This document shows, piece by piece, positions 1 to 8,785 of a stretch of DNA of 64,000 nucleotides; the first letter of the stretch is position 1, and each line of letters opens with the position of its first letter. The DNA comes from Microbacterium enclense. Lineage in GTDB: Bacteria > Actinomycetota > Actinomycetes > Actinomycetales > Microbacteriaceae. The translations under genes were made by a program, and so were the position numbers. Location of the stretch: positions 374,926-438,925 of the forward strand of contig NZ_KQ758469.1 in NCBI RefSeq assembly GCF_001456955.1, read 5' to 3'. A model generated the notes under the pieces. The model had not been told where the DNA came from, did not search any database, and saw only the letters and a program-made list of their open reading frames with translations.

Positions 1-27
1 TGCCAGTCGGTGTGCGGCACGCCCGGC

Positions 28-969
28 TCAGCCACGGAGGGTCTCCACTTCGCGCGGGAGGAGCGAGCCGAGCCAGCGCGCGATCTCGCGCGGGCCCGAG
101 CGGGGGGCGGATGCCTCGACGTCGGGGTTGTAGTTCGTGTTCGTGTTGACGTCGTAGGTCACCGTGCGGCCGTCGCGCGTCTCGATGAACTCGATGCCGG
201 CGATGCCCACGCCCTCGGCCGCGAGGAACGCGAGATAGCGGTCGAGCAGAGCCGGGTCGACGTCGTCGCGCAGGCGGAAGAGGGGCTCGGGCTCGACGCC
301 GTCTGCACCGGGGATCGCGCACGCTTCGGCGGGGCACAGCTCGAAGCTGCCCGTGCTCGTGTCGACCCGGACGGCGTAGACGAAGTCGCCCGCGACGAAC
401 TCGGCCCGGGTGATCGAGGAGTCGCGGCCGACCAGCAGCTCTTGCAGCAGTGTGATGCCGTCGGGCGACGGCTCGTAGTCGGGGCTGGTGATCCACTCCG
501 CGAACGCCTCGACCGAGTCCCACCGCCGCACGCCCAGGCCCTTGCCGCCCTGGTTGTGCTTGCTGATGAACGGTGCACCGAAGCGCGCAGCAGAGGCGGC
601 CAGGTCGTCGGTGCCGAAGACGGCGAGCGTGCGCGGAACCTCGATGCCCGCGTGCCGCAGCGCCGCATGCTGAGCGACCTTGCTGACCTCGAGCTCGAGC
701 ACGTCGGCGCCGTTGATCACCGTGCGCCCCCACGAAGCGAGCCAGCGCAGGACGGCGCGGCCGAACTCTTTGCTGTGGGCGTGATCGCGCGTGTGCGCGG
801 AGGCGCTCAGGCGCGACCAGAAGACGCCGTCGGGCGGCTCGACCGCGAGATCGATCGAGCCGTCGGTGAGCAGCCACTCTTCGAACGGCACCCCCTCGGC
901 CTCGAACGCCGCGGCGAACGGCGGAATCCACTGCGGATTCTCGTGGATGACATAGACCTTGCCCGACAT
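28..969 (-). CDS. ATP-grasp domain protein (RimK/glutathione-synthetase-like ligase)
   Basis: This 313-residue soluble protein looks like an ATP-grasp carboxylate-amine or peptide ligase. The central segment ISKHNQGGKGLGV resembles the ATP-binding loop, and the C-terminal segment IEFIETRDG followed by DVNTNTNYNPDVE has the acidic and Asn residues that bind metal and phosphate in this fold. The substrate cannot be read from sequence. The ATG at 969 lies 6 nt after TAGCCT on the minus strand and has no Shine-Dalgarno, so the mRNA is probably leaderless. It is transcribed divergently from the methyltransferase at 1102. The family call is fairly sure; the reaction is not. Confidence 0.82.
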   Translation of the reverse strand: MSGKVYVIHENPQWIPPFAAAFEAEGVPFEEWLLTDGSIDLAVEPPDGVFWSRLSASAHTRDHAHSKEFGRAVLRWLASWGRTVINGADVLELEVSKVAQHAALRHAGIEVPRTLAVFGTDDLAASAARFGAPFISKHNQGGKGLGVRRWDSVEAFAEWITSPDYEPSPDGITLLQELLVGRDSSITRAEFVAGDFVYAVRVDTSTGSFELCPAEACAIPGADGVEPEPLFRLRDDVDPALLDRYLAFLAAEGVGIAGIEFIETRDGRTVTYDVNTNTNYNPDVEASAPRSGPREIARWLGSLLPREVETLRG

Positions 970-975
970 TCCGCC

Positions 976-981
976 AGGCTA
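976..981 (-). promoter_or_regulatory. -10 element TAGCCT, leaderless promoter of the ATP-grasp gene
   Basis: TAGCCT on the minus strand ends 6 nt before the ATG at 969. This is the same spacing as at many other starts in the window. Confidence 0.5.
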
Positions 982-1101
982 ACGCGCCCCTCCGACATCG
1001 CGATGAACAGCGCGTCACGAGACGACACCCGCGCTCCGGCAGGGGTGCATGGCATCCGGAATCTGTATCGTTGCAAGGCTCTGCCCGCAGGAAGGGATGC
1101 C

Positions 1102-1932
1102 ATGACCTCCGACTACATCGACGCCAACCGCGCCAACTGGGATCAGCGTGCCACCCTGCACGCGGCACGCGACGGCTCGGGGTACGGCGTGCAGCGGTAC
1201 GTCGCCGACCCGGGGGCGCTATCGGACGTCGTGCGCTTCGACCTGCCCCTGCTCGGCGACATCACGGGTCGGCGCGCGGTGCATCTGCAATGCCACATCG
1301 GCACCGACACCCTGTCGCTCGCGCGCCTGGGCGCCCGTGTGACCGGCCTCGACTTCTCCGAGAACGCCGTCGCCGAGGCCCGCCGTCTGGCCGCCGAGGC
1401 CGGTGCCGAGGTCGACTTCGTGCAGGCGGATGTGCGGGATGCCGCGAGCGTCCTGCCCCGCGGAACCTTCGACCTCGTCTACACCGGCATCGGCGCGCTG
1501 TGCTGGCTGCCGTCGATCACCGACTGGGCGGGTGTCGTGGCCGACATGCTGGCGCCCGGCGGCACGCTGCACATCCGCGAGGGGCACCCCGTGCTGTGGT
1601 CTCTGAACGAAGAGCTGCCCGGCCTCGCGCTGACGTTCCCGTACTTCGAGCAGTCGGTGCCGCTCGAGTGGGATGACGCCGGCACCTACGTCGAGGTCGC
1701 GGCACCGATCACCGCGACGCGCACGTACGAGTGGAATCACGGTCTCGGCGAGATCGTCACCGCCCTGCTCGACCGCGGCCTGCGCCTCGACACGCTCGTC
1801 GAGCACGACAGCGTTCCGTGGGAGGCGCTCCCCGGCCGCATGACCCAGCGCCCCGACGGCGAGTACGCGCTGACGCAGCAGCCCTCGGTCATGCCGCTGA
1901 GCTACACGATCCGCGCGTCGAAGCCGCACTAA
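1102..1932 (+). CDS. class I SAM-dependent methyltransferase
   Basis: A 276-residue methyltransferase of the UbiE/Methyltransf_11 type. Motif I reads HLQCHIGTDTLSLARLGA, followed by VTGLDFSENAV with the acidic residue that binds the SAM ribose, then FVQADVRD and the post-motif FDLVYTGIGAL. The ATG at 1102 is preceded by GGAAGGG at usable spacing. The frame stays open far upstream, but that part is antisense to the ATP-grasp gene and is not coding. The C-terminal third, with WNHGLGEIVTALLDRGL, resembles small-molecule methyltransferases of actinobacteria. The substrate is unknown. Confidence 0.88.
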   Translation: MTSDYIDANRANWDQRATLHAARDGSGYGVQRYVADPGALSDVVRFDLPLLGDITGRRAVHLQCHIGTDTLSLARLGARVTGLDFSENAVAEARRLAAEAGAEVDFVQADVRDAASVLPRGTFDLVYTGIGALCWLPSITDWAGVVADMLAPGGTLHIREGHPVLWSLNEELPGLALTFPYFEQSVPLEWDDAGTYVEVAAPITATRTYEWNHGLGEIVTALLDRGLRLDTLVEHDSVPWEALPGRMTQRPDGEYALTQQPSVMPLSYTIRASKPH

Positions 1933-1976
1933 TTTCAGCTCGGCGCGGGTGACTCACGTCGTGAGAACGGGTGCGG

Positions 1977-1985
1977 TTATCCACA
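1977..1985 (+). promoter_or_regulatory. perfect DnaA box TTATCCACA outside oriC
   Basis: An exact match to the 9-mer DnaA box, in the intergenic region 42 nt upstream of the small gene at 2027. It may titrate DnaA or regulate the neighbour, or it may be chance. Confidence 0.4.
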
Positions 1986-2014
1986 CCCCACCCCGGCCGA
2001 GCGGCCGACATGCC

Positions 2015-2020
2015 TAGATT
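2015..2020 (+). promoter_or_regulatory. -10 element TAGATT, leaderless promoter
   Basis: TAGATT ends 6 nt before the ATG at 2027. Confidence 0.45.
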
Positions 2021-2026
2021 CGGCGG

Positions 2027-2197
2027 ATGCGCTACTCCGTGGATTCCGCCGGCGTGGCGGCCATCTTGTCGTCGGTCGCCGTGCATTTCGACGACGTGGT
2101 CTCCGAGGTCAGCCGAACGCTGACCGCGGTCGACGACGCCGCGTCTGCATTCCGTGGTGACGGATCAGGCGCCGCAGGTTCCCAAACCCGCCCATGA
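2027..2197 (+). pseudogene. truncated WXG100-like (ESX-type) N-terminus
   Basis: A 56-residue frame starting MRYSVDSAGVAAILSSVAVH. The pattern of a short polar start, an Ala/Val-rich helix and regularly spaced acidic residues resembles the first helix of small ESX/WXG100-like secretion partners, which are usually about 90-110 residues. The frame stops soon after the helix with GSQTRP, so the second helix is missing. A leaderless promoter precedes it, and a lipoprotein frame begins within or just after it. I read it as a remnant truncated by deletion, but a genuine micro-protein is possible. The family assignment is by helix pattern only. Confidence 0.35.
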
Positions 2198-2216
2198 ACG
2201 CACCCGGAATCGGCCT

Positions 2217-2714
2217 GTGAGCCCGCGATATCTGGGCGTGATGGCGCTCGTGGCGGTGAGTGGCTTGCTCCTGGTCGGCTGCACTCGAGAGGAAACAGAA
2301 CACATGACCCCCGAGCAGGCGCGCGACCAGACCATGAGTGTCCTCTACGGCACGATGAGGGCCTCCGGCATCACCGGGTGGATACCTGACGCCGAGGGGC
2401 AACCCCTTCCGCAGGGCTGCAAGGTCGCCGACGAAGACGGCGTCACCTTCGGCCACGGCGCGTACGCTCAGCCCGAGAATACTGACCCAGCAGCCGACGC
2501 TCAGCGGGTCGTTGACTATTGGGACACCCTCGGCATCCAGTCGCGCGTCGTCACCGACCCGGTCATCGTCGTATTCGGCTCCGGCGGACCGGTAAACGCG
2601 ATCTCTTTCGCAACATCCCCCACGTACGCCATCAGCCTTGGCGGAATCTGCGTCCCCGGCGACCCGTTCGCCTACTACGACGGCCTTCCGACGCCGCCCC
2701 CGCCCGCACCGTGA
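2217..2714 (+). CDS. putative lipoprotein
   Basis: About 165 residues with a lipoprotein signal: Arg near the start, hydrophobic MALVAVSGLLL, then lipobox LVGC at the lipidated cysteine. The mature part is acidic, contains CTREETEHMTPEQARDQ, and ends with a Pro-rich tail. No enzymatic motif is visible. The start is uncertain: GTG at 2154, GTG at 2217 or ATG at 2241 are in frame, and I chose 2217 because it leaves one positive charge ahead of the hydrophobic core. The 2154 start would overlap the truncated gene at 2027. Such pairs of an ESX-like protein and a lipoprotein occur in related genomes, but the function is unknown. Confidence 0.65.
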   Translation: MSPRYLGVMALVAVSGLLLVGCTREETEHMTPEQARDQTMSVLYGTMRASGITGWIPDAEGQPLPQGCKVADEDGVTFGHGAYAQPENTDPAADAQRVVDYWDTLGIQSRVVTDPVIVVFGSGGPVNAISFATSPTYAISLGGICVPGDPFAYYDGLPTPPPPAP

Positions 2715-2896
2715 TGGCGTGACCGCTAGTCGCGAGAACCTTCTCCGTGTCAGGGTCGCCGCGGGAATGATCACCGGGATCGCGACGGCGACGAGAGCGT
2801 GACGAGATGAAGTTGTCGCCCCTCAGGGTGACGAAAGCGCGGCTCCTCCGACCGGTCGTGGAACGCTGATTCCTTCGATCTCGAGAGGACGGCGCT

Positions 2897-3187
2897 GTGT
2901 GGAACACGTTCGACCTGACCGTTGTCGTGACGGTCTACCTGGCTCTCACCGGCGCCGGGTGGGGCTTCCTCATCGACCCGCTGCGGCCCGCCACCCGGTG
3001 GGTGGCCGTAGTTTCGGTCGTGCTCACGGGCTTTGTGACCGCAAATCTGGCGCCCGACGCGGTGCTCTCCATCCCGGTGCTCGTGATCACCTTCGCCCTC
3101 GCCTCGTGGATAAGAGACCGGCGGTGGCGCGCAAGCCTCATTCGCGAACCGGCTGCACCCCGAACGCCGCCGCCTCCTCCTGCGTGA
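2897..3187 (+). CDS. small membrane protein of unknown function
   Basis: A 96-residue protein with a GTG start preceded by GAGAGGA. It has three likely hydrophobic segments (around residues 6-26, 36-56 and 58-75) and ends in a basic stretch followed by poly-proline. The 3' end overlaps the convergent DUF779 gene by 50 nt, so the Pro-rich tail is partly antisense to that gene. No family is recognised. Confidence 0.55.
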   Translation: MWNTFDLTVVVTVYLALTGAGWGFLIDPLRPATRWVAVVSVVLTGFVTANLAPDAVLSIPVLVITFALASWIRDRRWRASLIREPAAPRTPPPPPA

Positions 3188-3530
3188 GCATCCGGGAGCG
3201 GATGAGGAAGCGCATGCCCGTCGGCCCCTCGACCGAGAACCCGGCTCCGCGGCCGGGCACGACGTCGATGGTCAGGTGCGTGAACTTCCAGTACTCGAAC
3301 TGCGACTCCGACATGTACACCTCGATGGGGTCATCCAACCCGACCTCGATCGAGCCGAGGCGCACGTCGCTCGGGCCGGTCAGGAACATGCCGACCGGGT
3401 AACACATGGGCGAGCTGCCGTCGCAGCAGCCGCCCGATTGGTGAAACATCAGCGGCCCGTGCTTCGCCGTGAGTTCACGCAGGAGCGCGGCCGCGGCATC
3501 CGTCACATCGACGCGAGAGAGTTCTGGCAT
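3138..3530 (-). CDS. DUF779 family protein, aldehyde dehydrogenase companion
   Basis: A 130-residue protein of the DUF779 type. It has the cysteine-rich segment QSGGCCDGSSPMC, which could hold a metal or a redox cysteine pair, followed by FEYWKFTHLTIDVVPG, typical of the family. DUF779 genes commonly sit directly beside acetaldehyde-type dehydrogenases, as here: the dehydrogenase ends 87 nt upstream on the same strand. It has a good Shine-Dalgarno (GAGGAG) before the ATG. It probably has a role in aldehyde or alcohol oxidation, but the family has no firmly established biochemical function. Confidence 0.88.
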   Translation of the reverse strand: MPELSRVDVTDAAAALLRELTAKHGPLMFHQSGGCCDGSSPMCYPVGMFLTGPSDVRLGSIEVGLDDPIEVYMSESQFEYWKFTHLTIDVVPGRGAGFSVEGPTGMRFLIRSRMLTQEEAAAFGVQPVRE

Positions 3531-3617
3531 CCGTTCATCTCCTCGAAGCGGAATGGGGGCGACCCCCGAGCCGAAACCCGGGGGCCGCGTGATGCGACAA
3601 CGCGGTCGCGGTCCGAC

Positions 3618-5168
<1,551 letters not shown>

Positions 5169-5364
5169 GCGTGTCTCCTTCGACGGTCATGAGTCGCCGC
5201 GCAGGCTCCGGGCGGCGATGCGCCGACGGTACGCCGCGGAAGGTTGCATCGGGTTGCACCGCAGGCGGGATGGTGTGCGGAGTGGGCGGTGCGCGCGCGG
5301 TACGCGGGGCGGGTGTGCGGCGAAGACGCATTCGTTCGCCGACGCCGCACGCGTTTGGCCTCCA

Positions 5365-5459
5365 GCGGGTGCGTCCTCGTCGAGCGGATGCGTCCTCGGC
5401 GAGCGGATGCGTCCTCGGCGAACGGGTGCGTCCTCGGCGAACGGGTGGGTCCTCGGCGA
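5365..5459 (+). repeat. five tandem copies of a 19-bp repeat
   Basis: Five head-to-tail copies start at 5365, 5384, 5403, 5422 and 5441, each close to GCGGATGCGTCCTCGGCGA. They differ at one to three positions. They lie in the gene-free 497-bp stretch between the aldehyde dehydrogenase start (5168) and the gene ending at 5666. The rest of that stretch holds a second, weaker duplication (about 5502-5547 and 5599-5644) and no convincing gene. Confidence 0.85.
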
Positions 5460-5665
5460 GGGCAGGCTCAGACGAGACGCGCGGCCGTCCGGGCCACCGA
5501 CTGGGCGCAACGGACACGAGACCGCAAGACGTCGCGACGACGCGGTGCACGGATACGCGACCGCGACGCTCCAGCAACCCCAGGGCGCCGCGACGGCCGG
5601 GCGCAACGAACGCACGACGGCCAGGTGCCGCGACGACGCGACGCGCCGCGCCGCGCCGCGACGGA

Positions 5666-6190
5666 CTACGCGTCTGCGTCGGCGAGGACCGACCGCAGCG
5701 GCGGCACGTTGACTTCGTGCAGGTCGACGTCGTCGAGGCGTTCGATGCTCTGCACGCGCGGGGCGATGGCACGGTCGTCTGCGACGATCCAGCTGCCGAC
5801 GAGGAGGAAGCGGTCGTTGCCGGCGGTGATGGGCCCGGTGAGCGCGAAGGTCTGGTGCGTGGGCGTCAGAAAGGTCACGCGCACGGGAGTGCCGTGCGGG
5901 AGCGTCGACGGATCGACGACATCGGCGTCGAGCGCGGGCTGCGGCGGGTCGATGCCGAGGTCGATGCGCTGGATCTCGGAACTCGTCGCCAAGATGACGT
6001 CGCCGACGAGCGGCTGCCCGCCGACGCCGATACGAACCGTGCCCTCGAGCGCGTACAGACCGTAACGGGGCGAGCGGACGATGACCCGGGCGACGTCGCC
6101 CGCCTTCACCTCAGCCAGCGCCTCGCGAATACGCCCCACGTCGCGACGGGCACGAGCTGCCGAGAAGATGTCGAGCGCTTTTTCGTCCAT
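5666..6190 (-). CDS. conserved hypothetical protein
   Basis: A 174-residue soluble protein starting MDEKALDIFSAARARRDVG. The frame continues upstream, but that part is antisense to the GAF-regulator gene. TACGCT lies 6 nt upstream of the ATG at 6190, consistent with a leaderless start. A beta-rich middle (VARVIVRSPRYGLYALEGTVR) and an acidic C-terminus are visible, with no membrane segment. It sits between the aldehyde dehydrogenase and its probable regulator, but nothing in the protein ties it to that pathway. Function unknown. Confidence 0.75.
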   Translation of the reverse strand: MDEKALDIFSAARARRDVGRIREALAEVKAGDVARVIVRSPRYGLYALEGTVRIGVGGQPLVGDVILATSSEIQRIDLGIDPPQPALDADVVDPSTLPHGTPVRVTFLTPTHQTFALTGPITAGNDRFLLVGSWIVADDRAIAPRVQSIERLDDVDLHEVNVPPLRSVLADADA

Positions 6191-6196
6191 ATGTTC

Positions 6197-6202
6197 AGCG
6201 TA
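6197..6202 (-). promoter_or_regulatory. -10 element TACGCT, leaderless promoter
   Basis: On the minus strand TACGCT ends 6 nt before the ATG at 6190. Confidence 0.45.
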
Positions 6203-6326
6203 ACGAGGGCCTCCGACATCGGCACTCGATGCGGCGCGTCGCGGCCGGCCATGCCCCGGCCCGCGGCGAAGCGCCCGCGCCCCCACTGTCACCCCGCGAG
6301 CCCCCGCGAATCCGCGCCGCACGCAC

Positions 6327-7640
6327 CTACTCCCGCTCGAGACGCTCCAGACGCTCCAGCCGCTCCAGCCGCTCCAGCCGCGCGACGAGACCCGCGCGCT
6401 TCGGCGATCGCGCCGGCAGCATGCGCAGGCACAGCCGCAGCACCTCTTCGTCGTCACGGGCGTCGGCGATGTCGGCGTACGCGAGCAGCACGTCGACCCC
6501 CGCCTCGGCGATGAGCGCCTCGCGCAGGGCGGAGCGCACCGACTCGCGCACCTCGGCCACGCCCGGCGCGTCGGATTCGGGCAGCACGGGCCCCGCGTAA
6601 GCCGCGAGCGCCACCCGGTGCGCCCCGCGGTCGAGCAGCGACAGCACGTGCTGCGCGTCGGTCTCGAGTCCGTCGGGCAGGCGATACGGCCGGGATGCCG
6701 GGACAAGACGCGGCGCGATCGGCACCAGTGCGCGGCGCAGGCGCACCATCTCCGGACGCAGCGTCTCGACGGCGGCATGGCCGTAGACGGCCTCGCTCAG
6801 CGCCTCGGCCGAGAGTCCCTCGCGGTGCACGGCGAGCAGCAGGAGGATCTCCGCGTGCCGGGCGCTGAGTTCGGCCGTCGCGCCTCCGGCTTCCAGCACG
6901 GCCCGGTCCCGTGCGAGCACTCGTAGAACGGCCCGTGACGGCGTCGAGCGCTTCGGCGGCGGAGCCTGCTGCGCACGCAGTCGCGCGACGAGGATCTCGC
7001 TCTCGATCGCCCGAGCCGTGGCATCCACCAGCAATTGGGCCTGGGGTGTCACGGCCTCGGGCCCTCCCGTGACGTCGATCACGCCGAGCAGTCGACGCGT
7101 CTCGGGGTCGTGCACGGGTGCGGCGGTGCACGACCAGGGCTGCACAAGCCGGTTGAAGTGCTCGGCTCCGCGGATCTGCACCGAGCGGTCGAGGGTCAGC
7201 GCAGTTCCCGGGGCGGAGGTTCCCACGGCATCCTCGGCCCAGTTCGCTCCCGCGACGAAGCCCATGTCGCCGGTCAGCGCGCGGATGTGCCGGTCGCCCT
7301 CGACCCACAGCAGGCGTCCGGCCGCGTCGCCGACGGCCACGACGACGCCCGACTCCTCGGCCGTGCCGGGAAGCAGCAACGCGCGGATCATGTCCATCAC
7401 CCCGGCGAGCGGGTGCGCCCGGCGATACGCCTCGAGCTCGTCACTCGCGAGATCGAGCGAGGGCAGGCCTTCGGGTCCGACGAGGGATGCCAGCGACCTG
7501 CGCCACGAGTCCTTGACCAGGGCCCGCACGTCGTCGAGCCGACGGTCGTCGTTGCCGGCGATGAGTTCTTCGTGCGCACGCGCGATCAGCAACCCCGATG
7601 TCTCGGGGGAGACGGTCGGTCGCGACCACGGAGAGGGCAC
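6327..7640 (-). CDS. GAF-domain transcriptional regulator, probable aldehyde-pathway activator
   Basis: A 437-residue regulator. Residues about 20-75 contain the VKDSWRRSL region seen in AcoR-type activators. A GAF sensor spans roughly 85-215 (GDAAGRLLWVEG, then GANWAEDAVGTSAPGTAL). A winged-helix-like block follows around 255-310 (LSARHAEILLLLAVHREGLS, then a basic RLRRAL). There is no sigma-54 AAA+ domain, so this is the actinobacterial variant that probably binds DNA through the C-terminal winged helix. The very C-terminus is a run of LER triplets. Position near the aldehyde dehydrogenase suggests it controls that gene in response to a small molecule. Confidence 0.8.
   Translation of the reverse strand: MPSPWSRPTVSPETSGLLIARAHEELIAGNDDRRLDDVRALVKDSWRRSLASLVGPEGLPSLDLASDELEAYRRAHPLAGVMDMIRALLLPGTAEESGVVVAVGDAAGRLLWVEGDRHIRALTGDMGFVAGANWAEDAVGTSAPGTALTLDRSVQIRGAEHFNRLVQPWSCTAAPVHDPETRRLLGVIDVTGGPEAVTPQAQLLVDATARAIESEILVARLRAQQAPPPKRSTPSRAVLRVLARDRAVLEAGGATAELSARHAEILLLLAVHREGLSAEALSEAVYGHAAVETLRPEMVRLRRALVPIAPRLVPASRPYRLPDGLETDAQHVLSLLDRGAHRVALAAYAGPVLPESDAPGVAEVRESVRSALREALIAEAGVDVLLAYADIADARDDEEVLRLCLRMLPARSPKRAGLVARLERLERLERLERLERE
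6334..6378 (-). repeat. 9-bp tandem repeat encoding LER triplets at the protein C-terminus
   Basis: Five consecutive 9-bp units close to CGCTCCAGC encode the repeated tripeptide Leu-Glu-Arg at the end of the GAF regulator. Such in-frame repeats can expand or contract without a frameshift. Confidence 0.8.
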
Positions 7641-7706
7641 GGCACTCCCATCGGCGGTGACGGAGGAGGTTTCAGTGTAGGTCGCGCCGCTGTCGAGCGG
7701 GAGGGG

Positions 7707-8282
7707 TCAACGCGCGCTCCGTTCCGGCGGATCGCTCCACGAGATGACCCGCGCCCGCCTCAGCGGCACCGCCCCGGGCGCGAGGACATGCGGGATGCCG
7801 TGGAACCAGGCGCCGCTGACCTTTCGGCGCGCGCAGTCCTCCAGCCAGGATCGGTTCGCGGCCGTCGTCGACAGCGCCGCACGGTGACCCGACGGCACGA
7901 ACGGCGTGACCTCCCGGGGGTCGATCGGCTCACCGGTTCGCGTCGACGTGCGATCCAGAACGACGGTTCCGACGGGCAGGTCGTCTGCGGGGATCGCCCA
8001 GAAGTCCATCGGAGCCCGCTCACGGCCCGTGATCTCACGCCACGCGCGCCACACCGCGTGCGGGTGGACCGGAGACAGGAACACGACCTCCGTCCATGAG
8101 CGCCCGAGCCCGGGAACCACGGTGTCGCGCAGCCGACGGCGCTCCGGGGTGTCGTCGTACTTCGCCAGCGCGGCGCGGGAGGCCGCGGCGTCGACGTCGG
8201 CCAGGGCGCTCGCCGGCATCAAAGAGTCCGTTCCCGGGGCGAGGGCGACGCGCGCGTGAAAGACGCAGTTCGTGGCATCCAC
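7707..8282 (-). CDS. hypothetical protein
   Basis: A 191-residue protein with a GTG start (VDATNCVFHARVALA). It contains WTEVVFLSPVHPHAVWRAWR and a conserved-looking PMDFWAIPADDLP segment, and has no signal peptide or membrane helix. It is divergent from the PadR regulator at 8426, with 143 nt between them. I do not recognise the family. Codon use looks like the neighbours (strong G/C at third positions), so it is likely real. Confidence 0.65.
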   Translation of the reverse strand: MDATNCVFHARVALAPGTDSLMPASALADVDAAASRAALAKYDDTPERRRLRDTVVPGLGRSWTEVVFLSPVHPHAVWRAWREITGRERAPMDFWAIPADDLPVGTVVLDRTSTRTGEPIDPREVTPFVPSGHRAALSTTAANRSWLEDCARRKVSGAWFHGIPHVLAPGAVPLRRARVISWSDPPERSAR

Positions 8283-8375
8283 CGTTCCACGATGCCCGAT
8301 CGGCGGAGGTGGGCGCCACGGGGTGCGAGGTCATCCCCCTCGGCCGTTGCCGCGCCACACTCCCGCTCTCCACAC

Positions 8376-8394
8376 TACCGCGCACTGCGTGGTA
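8376..8394. promoter_or_regulatory. candidate PadR operator overlapping its own promoter
   Basis: TACCGCGCACTGCGTGGTA is a near-perfect inverted repeat (one mismatch pair) that overlaps a TACTGT -10 element at 8393-8398, upstream of the PadR gene. This fits autorepression, which is common for PadR regulators. It is inferred from position and symmetry only. Confidence 0.4.
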
Positions 8395-8425
8395 CTGTCC
8401 GAGGCAGACAAGCGAAGGGGGCCGC

Positions 8426-8785
8426 GTGGATACGACGCAGCTGTTGAAAGGGGTGCTGGATGCCGCCGTGCTCGCGGTCGTGCAGCACGACGACGGGTAC
8501 GGGTACGACATCGTGCGGCGACTGCGCGATGCGGGGCTCGGCGAGGTCGGCGACGCATCGGTGTACGGAACGCTCCGGCGCCTGTACTCGGCGGGCGCGC
8601 TGTCGAGCTACGTCGTGCCCAGCGACGGGGGACCGCACCGCAAGTACTACGCCATCAATCCGCAGGGCCGCGAGCTGCTCGACGCGCAGCGTGCGAGCTG
8701 GTCGCACTTCTCGGCGGCCATGACGACCCTGCTCGACGACACCACTCACACGAAGAAGCTGCGCACGATCGGAGACGCCCGATGA
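8426..8785 (+). CDS. PadR family transcriptional regulator
   Basis: A 119-residue PadR repressor. The winged helix spans most of the protein: LLKGVLDAAVLAVVQHDDGYGYDIVRRLRD, then SVYGTLRRLYSAGALSSY and the wing DGGPHRKYYAINPQGRELL, followed by a short dimerisation helix. The GTG start at 8426 has GAAGGGGG just upstream; the open frame further upstream is not coding. It overlaps the next gene by 4 nt (ATGA), the classic PadR/membrane-protein pair in which the repressor controls the coupled membrane protein. Confidence 0.92.
   Translation: MDTTQLLKGVLDAAVLAVVQHDDGYGYDIVRRLRDAGLGEVGDASVYGTLRRLYSAGALSSYVVPSDGGPHRKYYAINPQGRELLDAQRASWSHFSAAMTTLLDDTTHTKKLRTIGDAR

Noticed and set aside
5187..5615. 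Minus-strand frame of about 140 codons through the 19-bp repeats
   Set aside because: Arg/Pro/Ala-rich translation with repeats, no start signal, no family resemblance.
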